A DNA stretch of 17,299 nt from Acutalibacter sp. (GCA_022801475.1 JAAWSH010000006.1:1-17299), one strand, 5' to 3'; positions 1-5,643 are shown, counted from the stretch's first letter. Notes: a model not told the origin generated them from the sequence alone. Numbers and translations are program-made.

Positions 1-390
1 GTTTGTGTTACCGGAATTTTGCCCGCCACCCATCCGCTGGCAGAAAAAGAACTGCTGGATAAGGACGATCTCCGAACACAACGGCTGCTCCTGCTGGACC
101 CTCAGAAGTGCCCGGACAGTTTGAACGCGATTCAGCATGAGTTGACCACGGGGAGGGCTGTTTCTGATTTGTTCATGTGCAGTTCCGCCGATGCCTGTAT
201 CACACTGGCCAAGGCCGGTTTTGGGATCGCTGTTCAGCCTGATTTCCCGCCCTTGCGGGACCCTGCCTTGGCCTATATCCCAATCAAAGGGGTGGACCTG
301 TTGTCTTATGGCGCATACTACAAAACTGCGGCAGGGAAACCTTTGCTGAAGCTCTTTCTCCAGATAAGCAAAGAGTTTTTTCTTCCATAG
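1..390 (+). CDS. LysR-family transcriptional regulator, C-terminal part (5' partial)
   Basis: The frame is open from base 1 to a TAG at 388-390, giving 129 residues with no N-terminal helix-turn-helix, so the gene begins upstream of the window. The residues resemble the second half of a LysR substrate-binding domain (type 2 periplasmic-binding fold): a segment around CSSADACITLAKAGFGIAVQ fits the usual 'gaGiallP' region where the effector-binding lobe ends, followed by a short polar tail. LysR proteins bind a small co-inducer and control a neighbouring, often divergent, gene; the target here lies outside the window. The TTG at 19-21 is internal, not a start. A hairpin follows at 402-441. The family call is by sequence feel from a fragment; effector and target are unknown. 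Confidence 0.7.
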   Translation, partial: VCVTGILPATHPLAEKELLDKDDLRTQRLLLLDPQKCPDSLNAIQHELTTGRAVSDLFMCSSADACITLAKAGFGIAVQPDFPPLRDPALAYIPIKGVDLLSYGAYYKTAAGKPLLKLFLQISKEFFLP

Positions 391-401
391 AATAAGTAAA
401 C

Positions 402-441
402 GGCAGAAAGGGACGTTGCGTGTTCAGCGTCCCTTTCTGCC
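402..441 (+). terminator. Hairpin downstream of the LysR-type gene
   Basis: A perfect 14-bp inverted repeat (GGCAGAAAGGGACG at 402-415 and its complement at 428-441) with a 12-nt loop begins 11 nt after the stop codon. The T-run after it is poor (TGATTGATAAATTT), so it may stop transcription weakly or protect the mRNA 3' end. It separates the LysR-type gene from the hsp20 promoter. Confidence 0.55.
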
Positions 442-489
442 TGATTGATAAATTTCCTTTATAGGTTATTAAAATGTGTGAACAGTAAA

Positions 490-516
490 TTAGCACTCTC
501 GCGTTGACAGTGCTAA
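490..516. promoter_or_regulatory. CIRCE operator (HrcA binding site)
   Basis: TTAGCACTC (490-498), nine spacer bases, CAGTGCTAA (508-516). The CIRCE consensus is TTAGCACTC-N9-GAGTGCTAA, so 17 of 18 arm bases match; the only change is C for G at 508. CIRCE is bound by the HrcA repressor, which is released on heat shock. Here the right arm overlaps the last bases of the -35 box of the hsp20 promoter, so repressor binding would block RNA polymerase. hrcA itself is not in the window. Confidence 0.93.
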
Positions 517-532
517 GTGACATGGCTATACT
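504..532 (+). promoter_or_regulatory. Sigma-A promoter of hsp20
   Basis: -35 TTGACA (504-509), 17-bp spacer, -10 TATACT (527-532). The -35 box starts in the CIRCE spacer and ends in its right arm. The start of transcription is expected near 539, giving a 5' untranslated region of about 55 nt. Confidence 0.9.
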
Positions 533-552
533 ATAAGCATAAGCACAAACCA

Positions 553-569
553 AGCACAACAATTGTGCT
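553..569 (+). other. Hairpin in the hsp20 5' untranslated region
   Basis: AGCACAA (553-559) pairs with TTGTGCT (563-569) across a 3-nt gap, 10 nt upstream of the Shine-Dalgarno sequence (GAAAGGAG, 578-585). It is a small perfect dyad that would form in the transcript. It could stabilise the mRNA or be a secondary protein site. It does not itself hide the Shine-Dalgarno sequence, so calling it an RNA thermometer is not supported. Confidence 0.45.
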
Positions 570-593
570 GCAGTCTTGAAAGGAGCAATTTTT

Positions 594-1019
594 ATGTCTA
601 TGTTGACCCCCTATCTTATGGCAAAAAATATGTTCGATGAACTGGCCGAGTCCACTTTCAGCGCCAACACCCTGCGTGGCATGATGAACACGGACATCAA
701 GGAGAGCGATCAGGGCTACGAGCTGGACATCGACCTACCCGGCGTCCACAAAGATCGCCTCTCCGCCGAGTTGAAGGACGGCTATCTCTGCATCAGTGCG
801 GCGGTGGAGCAGACGCACAACGACAGCGTTCAGAATGAGAGGTATCTGCGCCGGGAACGCTTCATCGGTTCCTGCCGCCGCAGCTTCTATGTGGGTGAAA
901 ATGTGAAGCAGGAGGACATCCTCGCCAAATTCGAGGACGGCATCCTGCGTCTGTTTGTCCCCAAGGTAAGCCCGGTGATACAGGTGGAGCAAAAGAACCT
1001 GATTGCCATTGAGGGTTAA
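594..1019 (+). CDS. hsp20: Hsp20/alpha-crystallin small heat-shock protein
   Basis: ATP-independent holdase that binds unfolding cytoplasmic proteins and keeps them soluble for refolding by DnaK/ClpB. The ATG at 594 is chosen because AAAGGAG lies 8-9 nt upstream; the earlier in-frame TTG at 576 would place the Shine-Dalgarno sequence inside the gene. The product is 141 residues, usual for clostridial Hsp18/Hsp20. The alpha-crystallin domain spans roughly residues 34-130, with the opening strand YELDIDLPGV and the closing GILRLFVPK, matching the family's G-x-L-x-x-x-x-PK signature. A C-terminal I-x-I type motif (IAI) close to the end is the usual oligomer-docking site. Transcribed alone, from a CIRCE-controlled promoter, into a strong terminator at 1025. 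Nothing appears broken. Confidence 0.95.
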   Translation: MSMLTPYLMAKNMFDELAESTFSANTLRGMMNTDIKESDQGYELDIDLPGVHKDRLSAELKDGYLCISAAVEQTHNDSVQNERYLRRERFIGSCRRSFYVGENVKQEDILAKFEDGILRLFVPKVSPVIQVEQKNLIAIEG

Positions 1020-1024
1020 AAAAG

Positions 1025-1064
1025 ACCTGGTCATGCTACAAAAAACAGCATGACCAGGTTCTTT
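1025..1064 (+). terminator. Intrinsic terminator of hsp20
   Basis: Perfect 13-bp stem ACCTGGTCATGCT (1025-1037) / AGCATGACCAGGT (1047-1059), 9-nt loop, then TCTTTT. It starts 5 nt after the stop codon. An A-run before the stem means it could also act on the minus strand. Confidence 0.88.
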
Positions 1065-1142
1065 TCCCCAAAATTGTTGTTTAACGATATCCTCCATAAA
1101 TCCACGATAGACCACCCCTGACTTTCCCCTAAAAGCAAAAAA

Positions 1143-1190
1143 GAGTCATCACAATCCCGGATATTTCTCCGGTCGGTGATGGCTCTTTTT
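1143..1190. terminator. Orphan, probably bidirectional, terminator hairpin
   Basis: GAGTCATCAC (1143-1152) pairs with GTGATGGCTC (1176-1185) with one G.T pair, and an inner CCGG/CCGG pairing shortens the loop. On plus it is followed by TTTTT (1186-1190); on minus by TTTTTT (complement of the A-run 1137-1142). It lies between the hsp20 terminator and the tRNA-Leu terminator with no gene attached, so it either backs up one of them or terminates a small unannotated RNA. Confidence 0.75.
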
Positions 1191-1232
1191 GTGAAAGTGT
1201 TAGTAATTTCGCTATTTTCAGCGTTTTTAGGC

Positions 1233-1282
1233 AAAAAGCAAGGACGATTGCCTCGATACCCATTGTATCAAAGTAATCGTCC
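1233..1282 (-). terminator. Terminator of tRNA-Leu(UAG)
   Basis: On the minus strand GGACGATT (complement of 1275-1282) pairs with AATCGTCC (complement of 1242-1249), and the intervening bases hold a second short stem. A T-run (complement of 1233-1237) follows four bases beyond the stem. It begins 5 nt past the CCA end of the tRNA. Confidence 0.8.
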
Positions 1283-1287
1283 CTACA

Positions 1288-1370
1288 TGGTGCGGGCGAC
1301 AGGACTTGAACCTGCACAGTCTCCTACCAGAACCTAAATCTGGCGCGTCTGCCAATTCCGCCACGCCCGC
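1288..1370 (-). tRNA. tRNA-Leu (anticodon UAG)
   Basis: Read on minus from 1370: acceptor GCGGGCG, a D arm with GGCAGAC, anticodon stem CCAGA/TCTGG around loop TTTAGGT (anticodon TAG), a long class II variable arm, the T arm around GTTCAAGTC, acceptor 3' strand CGCCCGC, discriminator A and an encoded CCA (1288-1290). The long variable arm and anticodon together give leucine. It has its own promoter and terminator. Confidence 0.96.
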
Positions 1371-1381
1371 TTGTTTTCTCT

Positions 1382-1410
1382 ATTATACTCCATTTCACCC
1401 AAAAGTGCAA
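1382..1410 (-). promoter_or_regulatory. Promoter of tRNA-Leu(UAG)
   Basis: On minus: -35 TTGCAC (complement of 1405-1410), 17-bp spacer, -10 TATAAT (complement of 1382-1387). The -10 box is 11 nt from the mature 5' end of the tRNA. Confidence 0.88.
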
Positions 1411-1429
1411 GGTTTTTCTTTTACGGCTC

Positions 1430-1458
1430 TTGCTTTTTTTCGCGTTTTGGCGTATCCT
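1430..1458 (+). promoter_or_regulatory. Possible weak promoter of the queT leader
   Basis: TTGCTT (1430-1435), 17-bp spacer, TATCCT (1453-1458). This is the best sigma-A-like pair I can find upstream of the queT leader, but both boxes are off consensus. If used, the leader would be about 200 nt long. Confidence 0.3.
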
Positions 1459-1470
1459 TAATACTGGCAA

Positions 1471-1574
1471 ATGCCTGGAGATGCCCTTTCAGGCATAGGC
1501 GGGGCTGCCCGTCTCCGCTGTTCCGGCCCCCTTTCTGGGCGCAGCCGGGCCTTTTGGAAGCCCTCTTGGCTTCC
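1471..1574 (+). other. Structured leader upstream of the preQ1 aptamer
   Basis: Four consecutive hairpins can be drawn with almost no bases between them: ATGCCTG/CAGGCAT (1471-1477, 1490-1496); GCGGGG/CTCCGC (1499-1504, 1513-1518, one G.T); CCGGC/GCCGG (1523-1527, 1544-1548), alternatively GGCCC/GGGCC followed by TTTT at 1552-1555; and GGAAGCC/GGCTTCC (1556-1562, 1568-1574). The last hairpin abuts the aptamer stem. I see no convincing gene here. I do not recognise it as a named RNA family. Confidence 0.5.
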
Positions 1575-1612
1575 GGTCAGTCGAAAAATCCTGACCTTAA
1601 ACAAAACTAAGG
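1575..1612 (+). ncRNA. preQ1-I-like riboswitch aptamer
   Basis: Stem P1 GGTCAG (1575-1580) / CTGACC (1591-1596) closes a 10-nt loop TCGAAAAATC (1581-1590) whose last base is C. The stem is followed by the A-rich tail TTAAACAAAACTAAGG (1597-1612). The class I preQ1 aptamer has this plan: short P1, a loop ending in the cytosine that pairs with the ligand, and a tail that docks in the P1 groove and forms a pseudoknot with the loop. From memory, the Thermoanaerobacter tengcongensis aptamer has a 10-nt loop starting UCG and a tail UUAACAAAACAAGG, very close to this one. The gene downstream is queT, an expected target. It is a strong match by eye but not a covariance-model hit. Confidence 0.72.
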
Positions 1613-1657
1613 CTGCCCTGGGTCTACAGGCCTGGGTGACAGCCTCTCATTAGGAGG
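1610..1657 (+). promoter_or_regulatory. Expression platform of the preQ1 riboswitch (translational OFF)
   Basis: AGGCTG (1610-1615) can pair with CAGCCT (1640-1645); it includes the GG (1611-1612) that ends the aptamer tail. CCTC (1643-1646) can instead pair with GAGG (1654-1657) of the Shine-Dalgarno sequence AGGAGG (1652-1657). The two pairings share bases and exclude each other. Ligand binding would lock the tail, free CCTC and hide the ribosome site; without ligand the 1610/1645 stem keeps it open. This is inference from pairings. Confidence 0.55.
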
Positions 1658-1665
1658 AAAAAATT

Positions 1666-2235
1666 ATGCAAAACCGTCAAAATTTCCGCTCTGCCATTGT
1701 CTATCTGGCCCTGGGCGCGGTCGTTGCCGCCCTGTACGTAATCCTCACCTATGTGTCCGCTGCCTTGAACCTGGCCTATGGGCCAGTGCAGTTCCGGATC
1801 TCCGAGGCCCTTACCGTACTGCCCGTCTTTACGCCCGCCGCTGTGCCCGGCCTGGCCCTGGGATGCTTTATCTCCAACTTGGCCAGCCCTCTGGGGATAG
1901 TAGACTGGGTTTTTGGCACAGCCGCCACCCTGCTGGCTGCTTTGGGCACAGCGGCGCTGGGGCATATTCGCTATAAGGGCCTGCCCCTGCTGGCCCCCCT
2001 GCCTCCGGTTTTGGTCAACGCCCTGGTGGTGGGCCTTGAGCTGGCCTGCCTTTCCAGCGCGGGGTCCTTTGCCTGGGGAAACTTCTCTCTGGCTGCCTTT
2101 GGGGCTGGGGCCCTGTCGGTGGGCTTAGGCGAGCTAGTTGTGTGCTATGCCCTGGGCTTGCCCCTGATGATTGCCCTACAGCGCGCAGGCTTGGCGAATC
2201 TTCTGGCCCAGGCCGGGGGCCGGGAGAGTTTTTAA
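1666..2235 (+). CDS. queT: QueT-family ECF transporter substrate-binding (S) component
   Basis: Integral membrane S component of an energy-coupling factor transporter, believed to import queuosine precursors (preQ0/preQ1 or queuine-type compounds) for tRNA modification. It has 189 residues with about six hydrophobic helices. The block YGPVQFRISEALTVLPVFTP (about residues 39-58), followed by a GC-IS-NL segment and DWVFGTAATLLAALGTAALG, is typical of the QueT/DUF988 family. The ATG at 1666 is preceded by AGGAGG at 8-nt spacing. It needs the shared ECF module (EcfA1A2T), not encoded here. A preQ1-I-like aptamer directly upstream supports both the family and the substrate. 57 nt separate it from ktrB with no terminator, so the two may be cotranscribed. 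Confidence 0.92.
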   Translation: MQNRQNFRSAIVYLALGAVVAALYVILTYVSAALNLAYGPVQFRISEALTVLPVFTPAAVPGLALGCFISNLASPLGIVDWVFGTAATLLAALGTAALGHIRYKGLPLLAPLPPVLVNALVVGLELACLSSAGSFAWGNFSLAAFGAGALSVGLGELVVCYALGLPLMIALQRAGLANLLAQAGGRESF

Positions 2236-2292
2236 AGGAACCGCTGCCCCTGATCTCTACCCAAGCTTTTTCTTTCGAGGTGATTTCCCCCC

Positions 2293-3663
2293 ATGTCTCG
2301 TTTTATCCATAAACCCCGCCGCACTACCGCGCCTGTGCGCCTTATTGTAGTCAGTTTTGTGCTGCTCATCGCCCTGGGGGCCCTGCTGCTTAGCTTGCCG
2401 GTCTCCTCGGCCACGGGCAATTTTACCAACCCCGTCTCCGCCCTGTTCACCGCCACCTCTGCCACCTGTGTTACGGGCCTGGCGGTGGAGGACACCACAG
2501 CCCACTGGTCGGTGTTTGGCCAGGTGGTGCTTCTTCTGCTCATCCAGCTGGGGGGCCTGGGGCTTTCCACCTTTGCCACGGGTTTTTCGCTTTTGGTGCA
2601 CCGGCGGCTGGGCATCCGGCAGATGGTGCTTACCGGAGAGGCCTCGGGGGGAGACATGCCCGGGGCGGCCGGGCTTTTGCGGCTGATGCTGGGTTTTACC
2701 TTTACCTGTGAGCTCCTGGGGGCCGGGCTTTTGGCTCTGCGGTTTGTACCCAGCTACGGGGCCCGGGGGGCCTGGGCCGCTGTGTTTGTGGCGGTTTCCG
2801 CCTACTGCAACGCCGGGTTTGACATCTTGGGCTTTGTGCCGGGGAACTCCAGCCTTACAGCCTTTTCAGGCGACCCTCTGGTTTGCCTGACCATCTCGGG
2901 GCTCATCATCACCGGGGGCCTGGGGTTTGTGGTGGTGCGGGATATTTTTCAGTGTAAGCTGCTTTTGCCCCTGCGCCATCAGGGGGCCAAGCAGCTGAAC
3001 TTTCACTCGCAGGTCTGTCTGCGGGCCACCCTAGCCCTGCTGGCTACCGGAACCCTGGGGTTTCTTTTGCTGGAGAGCAACCAGACCCTAAAGGGCATGG
3101 GCTTTGGCCAGCGGCTGAACACCGCCTTTTTTCAGTCTGTAAATACCCGCACCGCAGGGTTTGCCTCTGTAGATATTCAGGCCCAGGGGGGCTTTACCAA
3201 GCTGCTCTCTGTGGCCCTCATGTTTATTGGCGGCTGCCCGGGCTCCACAGCGGGCGGGGTAAAGACCACCACCCTGGTGGTGCTTATCATGACAGTGGCT
3301 TCCACCCTGCGGGGCAGGGACCAGGCTTCGGCTCTTGGCCACCGGTTTACCCCAGGAGTAGTATACAAGTCTCTCACTGTAGTGCTTTTGGGTCTAGGGG
3401 TGGTGTTTGCCGGGACCTGCGCCCTCATTCTGCTAAATCCCCGGCTGGCCCCCATCGACCTGTTGTACGAGGCTGCCTCTGCTTTTGGCACAGCGGGGCT
3501 TAGCGCCAGCGTAACCCCCCAGCTGGGGGTGGCCTCCCGGCTGCTCTTGTGCCTCATAATGTTCATTGGCAGGGTAGGCCCCGTATCCTTTGGGCTATCC
3601 ATCCTTATGCACGCCAAGGCCTCCCCAGCCATCCTCCCCGAAGGCCGCATGCTCATCGGCTAA
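2293..3663 (+). CDS. ktrB: Trk/Ktr potassium uptake channel, membrane subunit (KtrB/TrkH type)
   Basis: Potassium-translocating subunit of the Trk/Ktr/HKT superfamily, 456 residues with four repeated M1-P-M2 units. The four pore signatures are visible: TSATCVTGL (about residues 55-63), YCNAGFDILG, NTRTAGFASV and SAFGTAGLSA, each with the glycine of the selectivity filter. The family's usual C-terminal end (PEGRMLIG) is intact. Length fits KtrB rather than the longer TrkH of Proteobacteria. The start is the ATG at 2293, with GAGGTGAT upstream at a rather long spacing. Such channels need a cytoplasmic RCK subunit (KtrA/TrkA), often the next gene, but here the stop codon is followed directly by the first base of a palindromic repeat module (3664). 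The partner must be elsewhere. Confidence 0.93.
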   Translation: MSRFIHKPRRTTAPVRLIVVSFVLLIALGALLLSLPVSSATGNFTNPVSALFTATSATCVTGLAVEDTTAHWSVFGQVVLLLLIQLGGLGLSTFATGFSLLVHRRLGIRQMVLTGEASGGDMPGAAGLLRLMLGFTFTCELLGAGLLALRFVPSYGARGAWAAVFVAVSAYCNAGFDILGFVPGNSSLTAFSGDPLVCLTISGLIITGGLGFVVVRDIFQCKLLLPLRHQGAKQLNFHSQVCLRATLALLATGTLGFLLLESNQTLKGMGFGQRLNTAFFQSVNTRTAGFASVDIQAQGGFTKLLSVALMFIGGCPGSTAGGVKTTTLVVLIMTVASTLRGRDQASALGHRFTPGVVYKSLTVVLLGLGVVFAGTCALILLNPRLAPIDLLYEAASAFGTAGLSASVTPQLGVASRLLLCLIMFIGRVGPVSFGLSILMHAKASPAILPEGRMLIG

Positions 3664-3938
3664 GCAACGCAAGCGTTGCATCTTTAGTCGCGGGGGCGTT
3701 CGCTCCGGCTCACTTGCCGGTGTTAGCTTCTAGCCGAGCCAGCACGTTTCTCTGGATGCTTCCGGCGGTGTGTGGCCTCTGTCCGCGTTGGCTAAGCTGG
3801 CGGTTTACACTGGCGAGGGCGCACAGGGCCAAAAGAAGGATGCCCGTATTGGCTAAAGAGAAACATAAAGAAGAGACAGGGGCCGTATTTAGCTAAAGCA
3901 AAAAAGGAGCCGGGTAACGCCGGAAGCGCCCAGAAGAA

Positions 3939-4022
3939 CGCGCTGGCTCGGCTAACCGTTACCACCCAGGGAGCGCGTAGCTTTGCGCGCCTCCGCGACT
4001 AACGGTGCAGCGCTTGTGCTGC
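3939..4022 (-). repeat. 84-bp tandem module, distal copy
   Basis: Directly adjoins the next 84-bp unit in the same orientation. Contains a hairpin GCGCG (3973-3977) / CGCGC (3986-3990) around TAGCTTTG, with outer GGAG/CTCC pairing possible, and a slightly decayed palindrome (gcttgtgc) at its right end. Confidence 0.85.
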
Positions 4023-4106
4023 CGCGCTGGCTCGGCTAACCGTTACCGCCCGGGGAGGGCGTGGCTTTGCCCGATTCCGCGACTAACGGTGCAGCGCTTG
4101 CGCTGC
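4023..4106 (-). repeat. 84-bp tandem module, gene-proximal copy
   Basis: Same length and layout as 3939-4022, but the hairpin arms have changed together: GGGC (4057-4060) pairs with GCCC (4069-4072) around the conserved loop core GGCTTT. It holds the last 23 codons and the stop of the methyltransferase gene. Confidence 0.85.
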
Positions 4107-5118
4107 TTAGTAGTACGAATAGGCCGCATTTTTTGCCGGAGACCAACAGGTGGTGCTCCTCCTTTAGTTCCAGCTGTGGGCAGCCTGCCAGGGCTTCGGC
4201 CAGCTCTCTTTTTCCCGCGGTAAGCACCACCACCCGTCCCCCGGGCTTCAGCACCTGGCAAAACGCCCCCAGCATGGCCGCGTAAAAGGCCTCCAGGGGC
4301 TGCGCTGTGTCCTTGTACAGCCCCCAGGGCGGGTCTGTGATAATGGCGTCCACGCTTCCTTGCGGCAGAGAATCCCCCAGGCACAGCGCGTCCCCTTGGG
4401 CAAAAACCAGGCCGGGCCGTTGGCCTAGCTTTTCCTGGGCCAGGGCAAGAGGCACTGGGTCCTGGTCAAAGGCCAACATTTTGGCATAGGGGAAGCGTTT
4501 GCATCGCTGGGCCGGGATGGCCCCATAGCCGCAAAAAGGGTCTAGCACCCAGTCTGTGGGCTGGGGAGCGGAGAGCCAGCACAGCATATAGGCCAACTCT
4601 GGGTGGAGCTCCCCAGGGTGCAGAAGCTTGTCATATGCCCGGTGCCGGGAGAGGCGCTTTAAAAAGTAGCCCCTTCCCTCTCGGCGGGTGAGAACCCAAA
4701 ACTCGCTATCCGGCAGGCTGCGGTCCACCCGCAGGCCCGTGGCTCCGGCCAGGCGCTTTTCCAGGGCGCTCTTGGCGCCAGCGCTTAGGGCGGTCAGCTG
4801 GTTTTGGCAGCTGGTCACCAACCGAAAGCTCCGGCAGCGGGCCGGATGCTCCCCGGCGGCTTTCCAGTCAACGGGCGCGGCAGGCAGCCCCCGGGCAAAC
4901 TTTTCCAGCCCGGCTTTCTCGGCTCTGGCCGGGGCGCTGTACAGCACCTGAAACAGGTTGTTAAAACAAAACAGGTTTAGGCCGCTGTAGGCCAGGGCGG
5001 TCTCAAACTCTACCGCGCCGCTTTGCAGGTCCACCAGCCGCAGGTCCTTTAGCCGCTGGGCCAAAATGCCAGCCACAATATCCTCCGCGCCGGGAATAAA
5101 TGTGCCAAAATACCGCAT
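4036..5118 (-). CDS. THUMP/UPF0020-type RNA methyltransferase, C-terminus supplied by a repeat
   Basis: Predicted S-adenosylmethionine-dependent RNA N-methyltransferase of the UPF0020 type (relatives include RlmL and Trm14/TrmN, which make N2-methylguanosine in rRNA or tRNA). An N-terminal part (about residues 1-160) fits a ferredoxin-like plus THUMP RNA-binding region. The Rossmann domain follows, with motif I DPFCGYGAIP (193-202), an acidic residue ending strand 2 (FDQD, 218-221) and catalytic motif IV DPPW (262-265), typical of amino-methyltransferases. The start ATG (5118) follows AAAGG. Residues about 338-360 and the stop are encoded by the 84-bp repeat module at 4023-4106, so the native end was probably replaced by insertion; all catalytic motifs are kept. 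Divergent from the DtxR-like gene. Exact RNA substrate unknown. Confidence 0.85.
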   Translation of the reverse strand: MRYFGTFIPGAEDIVAGILAQRLKDLRLVDLQSGAVEFETALAYSGLNLFCFNNLFQVLYSAPARAEKAGLEKFARGLPAAPVDWKAAGEHPARCRSFRLVTSCQNQLTALSAGAKSALEKRLAGATGLRVDRSLPDSEFWVLTRREGRGYFLKRLSRHRAYDKLLHPGELHPELAYMLCWLSAPQPTDWVLDPFCGYGAIPAQRCKRFPYAKMLAFDQDPVPLALAQEKLGQRPGLVFAQGDALCLGDSLPQGSVDAIITDPPWGLYKDTAQPLEAFYAAMLGAFCQVLKPGGRVVVLTAGKRELAEALAGCPQLELKEEHHLLVSGKKCGLFVLLSSASAAPLVAESGKATPSPGGNG

Positions 5119-5134
5119 GGCTATCCCTTTCCTC

Positions 5135-5163
5135 TTGAATTTTTTTATTACAAGCGATATAAT
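5135..5163 (+). promoter_or_regulatory. Promoter of the DtxR-family gene
   Basis: -35 TTGAAT (5135-5140), 17-bp spacer, -10 TATAAT (5158-5163). The start of transcription is expected near 5170, leaving about 70 nt of 5' untranslated region. I could not identify a matching minus-strand promoter for the methyltransferase in this 123-bp intergenic region, nor a clear metal-regulator operator. Confidence 0.82.
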
Positions 5164-5241
5164 ATAAACAGAAAAGCCCGGGCGTATCCAGGTATAAAGT
5201 AGGCAATTTAGCCCACAAACATTAAAGGACGTGACAGCGAC

Positions 5242-5643
5242 ATGAAAAAAATACAGGAATCCGCCGAGAACTATCTGGAGACCATCCTTATTTTGCAGCA
5301 GCGAAACGGTGCAGTGCGGTCCATTGACATTGCCGCCGAGCTGGAGTTCAGCAAGCCCAGCGTTAGTGTGGCCATGAAAAACCTGCGGGAAAAAGGATGC
5401 GTCATAGTGGATGGAGACGGGTTCATCACCCTAACCGGGGAGGGGCGGCGTATTGCCGAAGGGGTGTACGAGCGGCATCTGCTATTCACCCGGTGGCTCA
5501 CCTCCCTGGGGGTACCGCCAGAACTGGCTGCCGAGGACGCCTGCCGCATGGAGCACGTGGTCAGCGAAGAGACCTTTCGGGCCATTCAGCGGCACGTAGA
5601 CAACACCCAGGACGCAGCGGCAGCGCAAGCGCTGCACCGTTAG
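5242..5643 (+). CDS. DtxR/MntR-family metal-dependent transcriptional regulator
   Basis: Metal-responsive DNA-binding repressor, 133 residues, in the short form without the SH3-like domain. The winged helix covers about residues 8-70 (IDIAAELEFSKPSVSVAMKN is the helix-turn-helix) and the dimerisation helices follow. Metal-site residues by alignment to DtxR/MntR from memory: Asn10 and Glu13 in ENYLE, His79 in YERH, and Cys101, Glu104, His105 in ACRMEH. Asn10 stands where MntR has Asp8 and DtxR/IdeR has Met10. The Cys-x-x-Glu-His set is DtxR-like. The ATG at 5242 follows AAAGGACGTG. The last five or so codons before the stop (ending LHR) lie in the repeat module that begins at 5620, and the TAG is the module's own CGTTAG. 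No iron or manganese transporter sits beside it, so its targets are elsewhere. Confidence 0.9.
   Translation: MKKIQESAENYLETILILQQRNGAVRSIDIAAELEFSKPSVSVAMKNLREKGCVIVDGDGFITLTGEGRRIAEGVYERHLLFTRWLTSLGVPPELAAEDACRMEHVVSEETFRAIQRHVDNTQDAAAAQALHR

Larger units (their letters stand above)
3664..4106. repeat. Composite palindromic repeat, copy A, between ktrB and the methyltransferase gene
   Basis: A 443-bp block built of modules that read outward from the two convergent genes. From ktrB (plus): palindrome GCAACGCAAGCGTTGC (3664-3679), a TTTAGTCGCGG line, a GC-rich hairpin (CCGGC/GCCGG, 3705-3720), then TAGCCGAGCCAGC (about 3731-3743). From the methyltransferase side (minus): two tandem 84-bp modules with palindrome GCAGCGCAAGCGCTGC, CGTTAGTCGCGG, a hairpin and GGTTAGCCGAGCCAGC, then a conserved stretch ending in a T6 run (complement of 3900-3905). 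Bases 3692-3723 match 5871-5902 in inverted orientation over 32 identical bases, and 3881-3990 matches 5705-5819 inverted with about a dozen differences by eye. A part at 3779-3815 matches 5843-5879 in direct orientation, so the copies are mosaics. No transposase is present. Confidence 0.85.

Noticed and set aside
553..593. RNA thermometer in the hsp20 leader
   Set aside because: The hairpin does not include the Shine-Dalgarno sequence, and no ROSE or fourU pattern is visible.
1129..1317. A 62-codon minus frame starting MQVQVLSPAPC
   Set aside because: Its start is inside tRNA-Leu(UAG) and it runs through two terminators; no ribosome site.
3896..3925. Intrinsic terminator for the methyltransferase gene
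   Set aside because: There is a T6 run on minus, but the hairpin before it is only about four pairs (CCGG/CCGG), and the matching site in copy B keeps even less pairing. Kept only as part of the repeat description.
3664..4106. CRISPR array
   Set aside because: Only two to three units of 84 bp, with internal palindromes and no unique spacers; no cas genes in the window.
4061..4285. Plus-strand frame opposite the methyltransferase C-terminus
   Set aside because: Lacks a ribosome site and any recognisable content; shadow of a high-GC gene and repeat.
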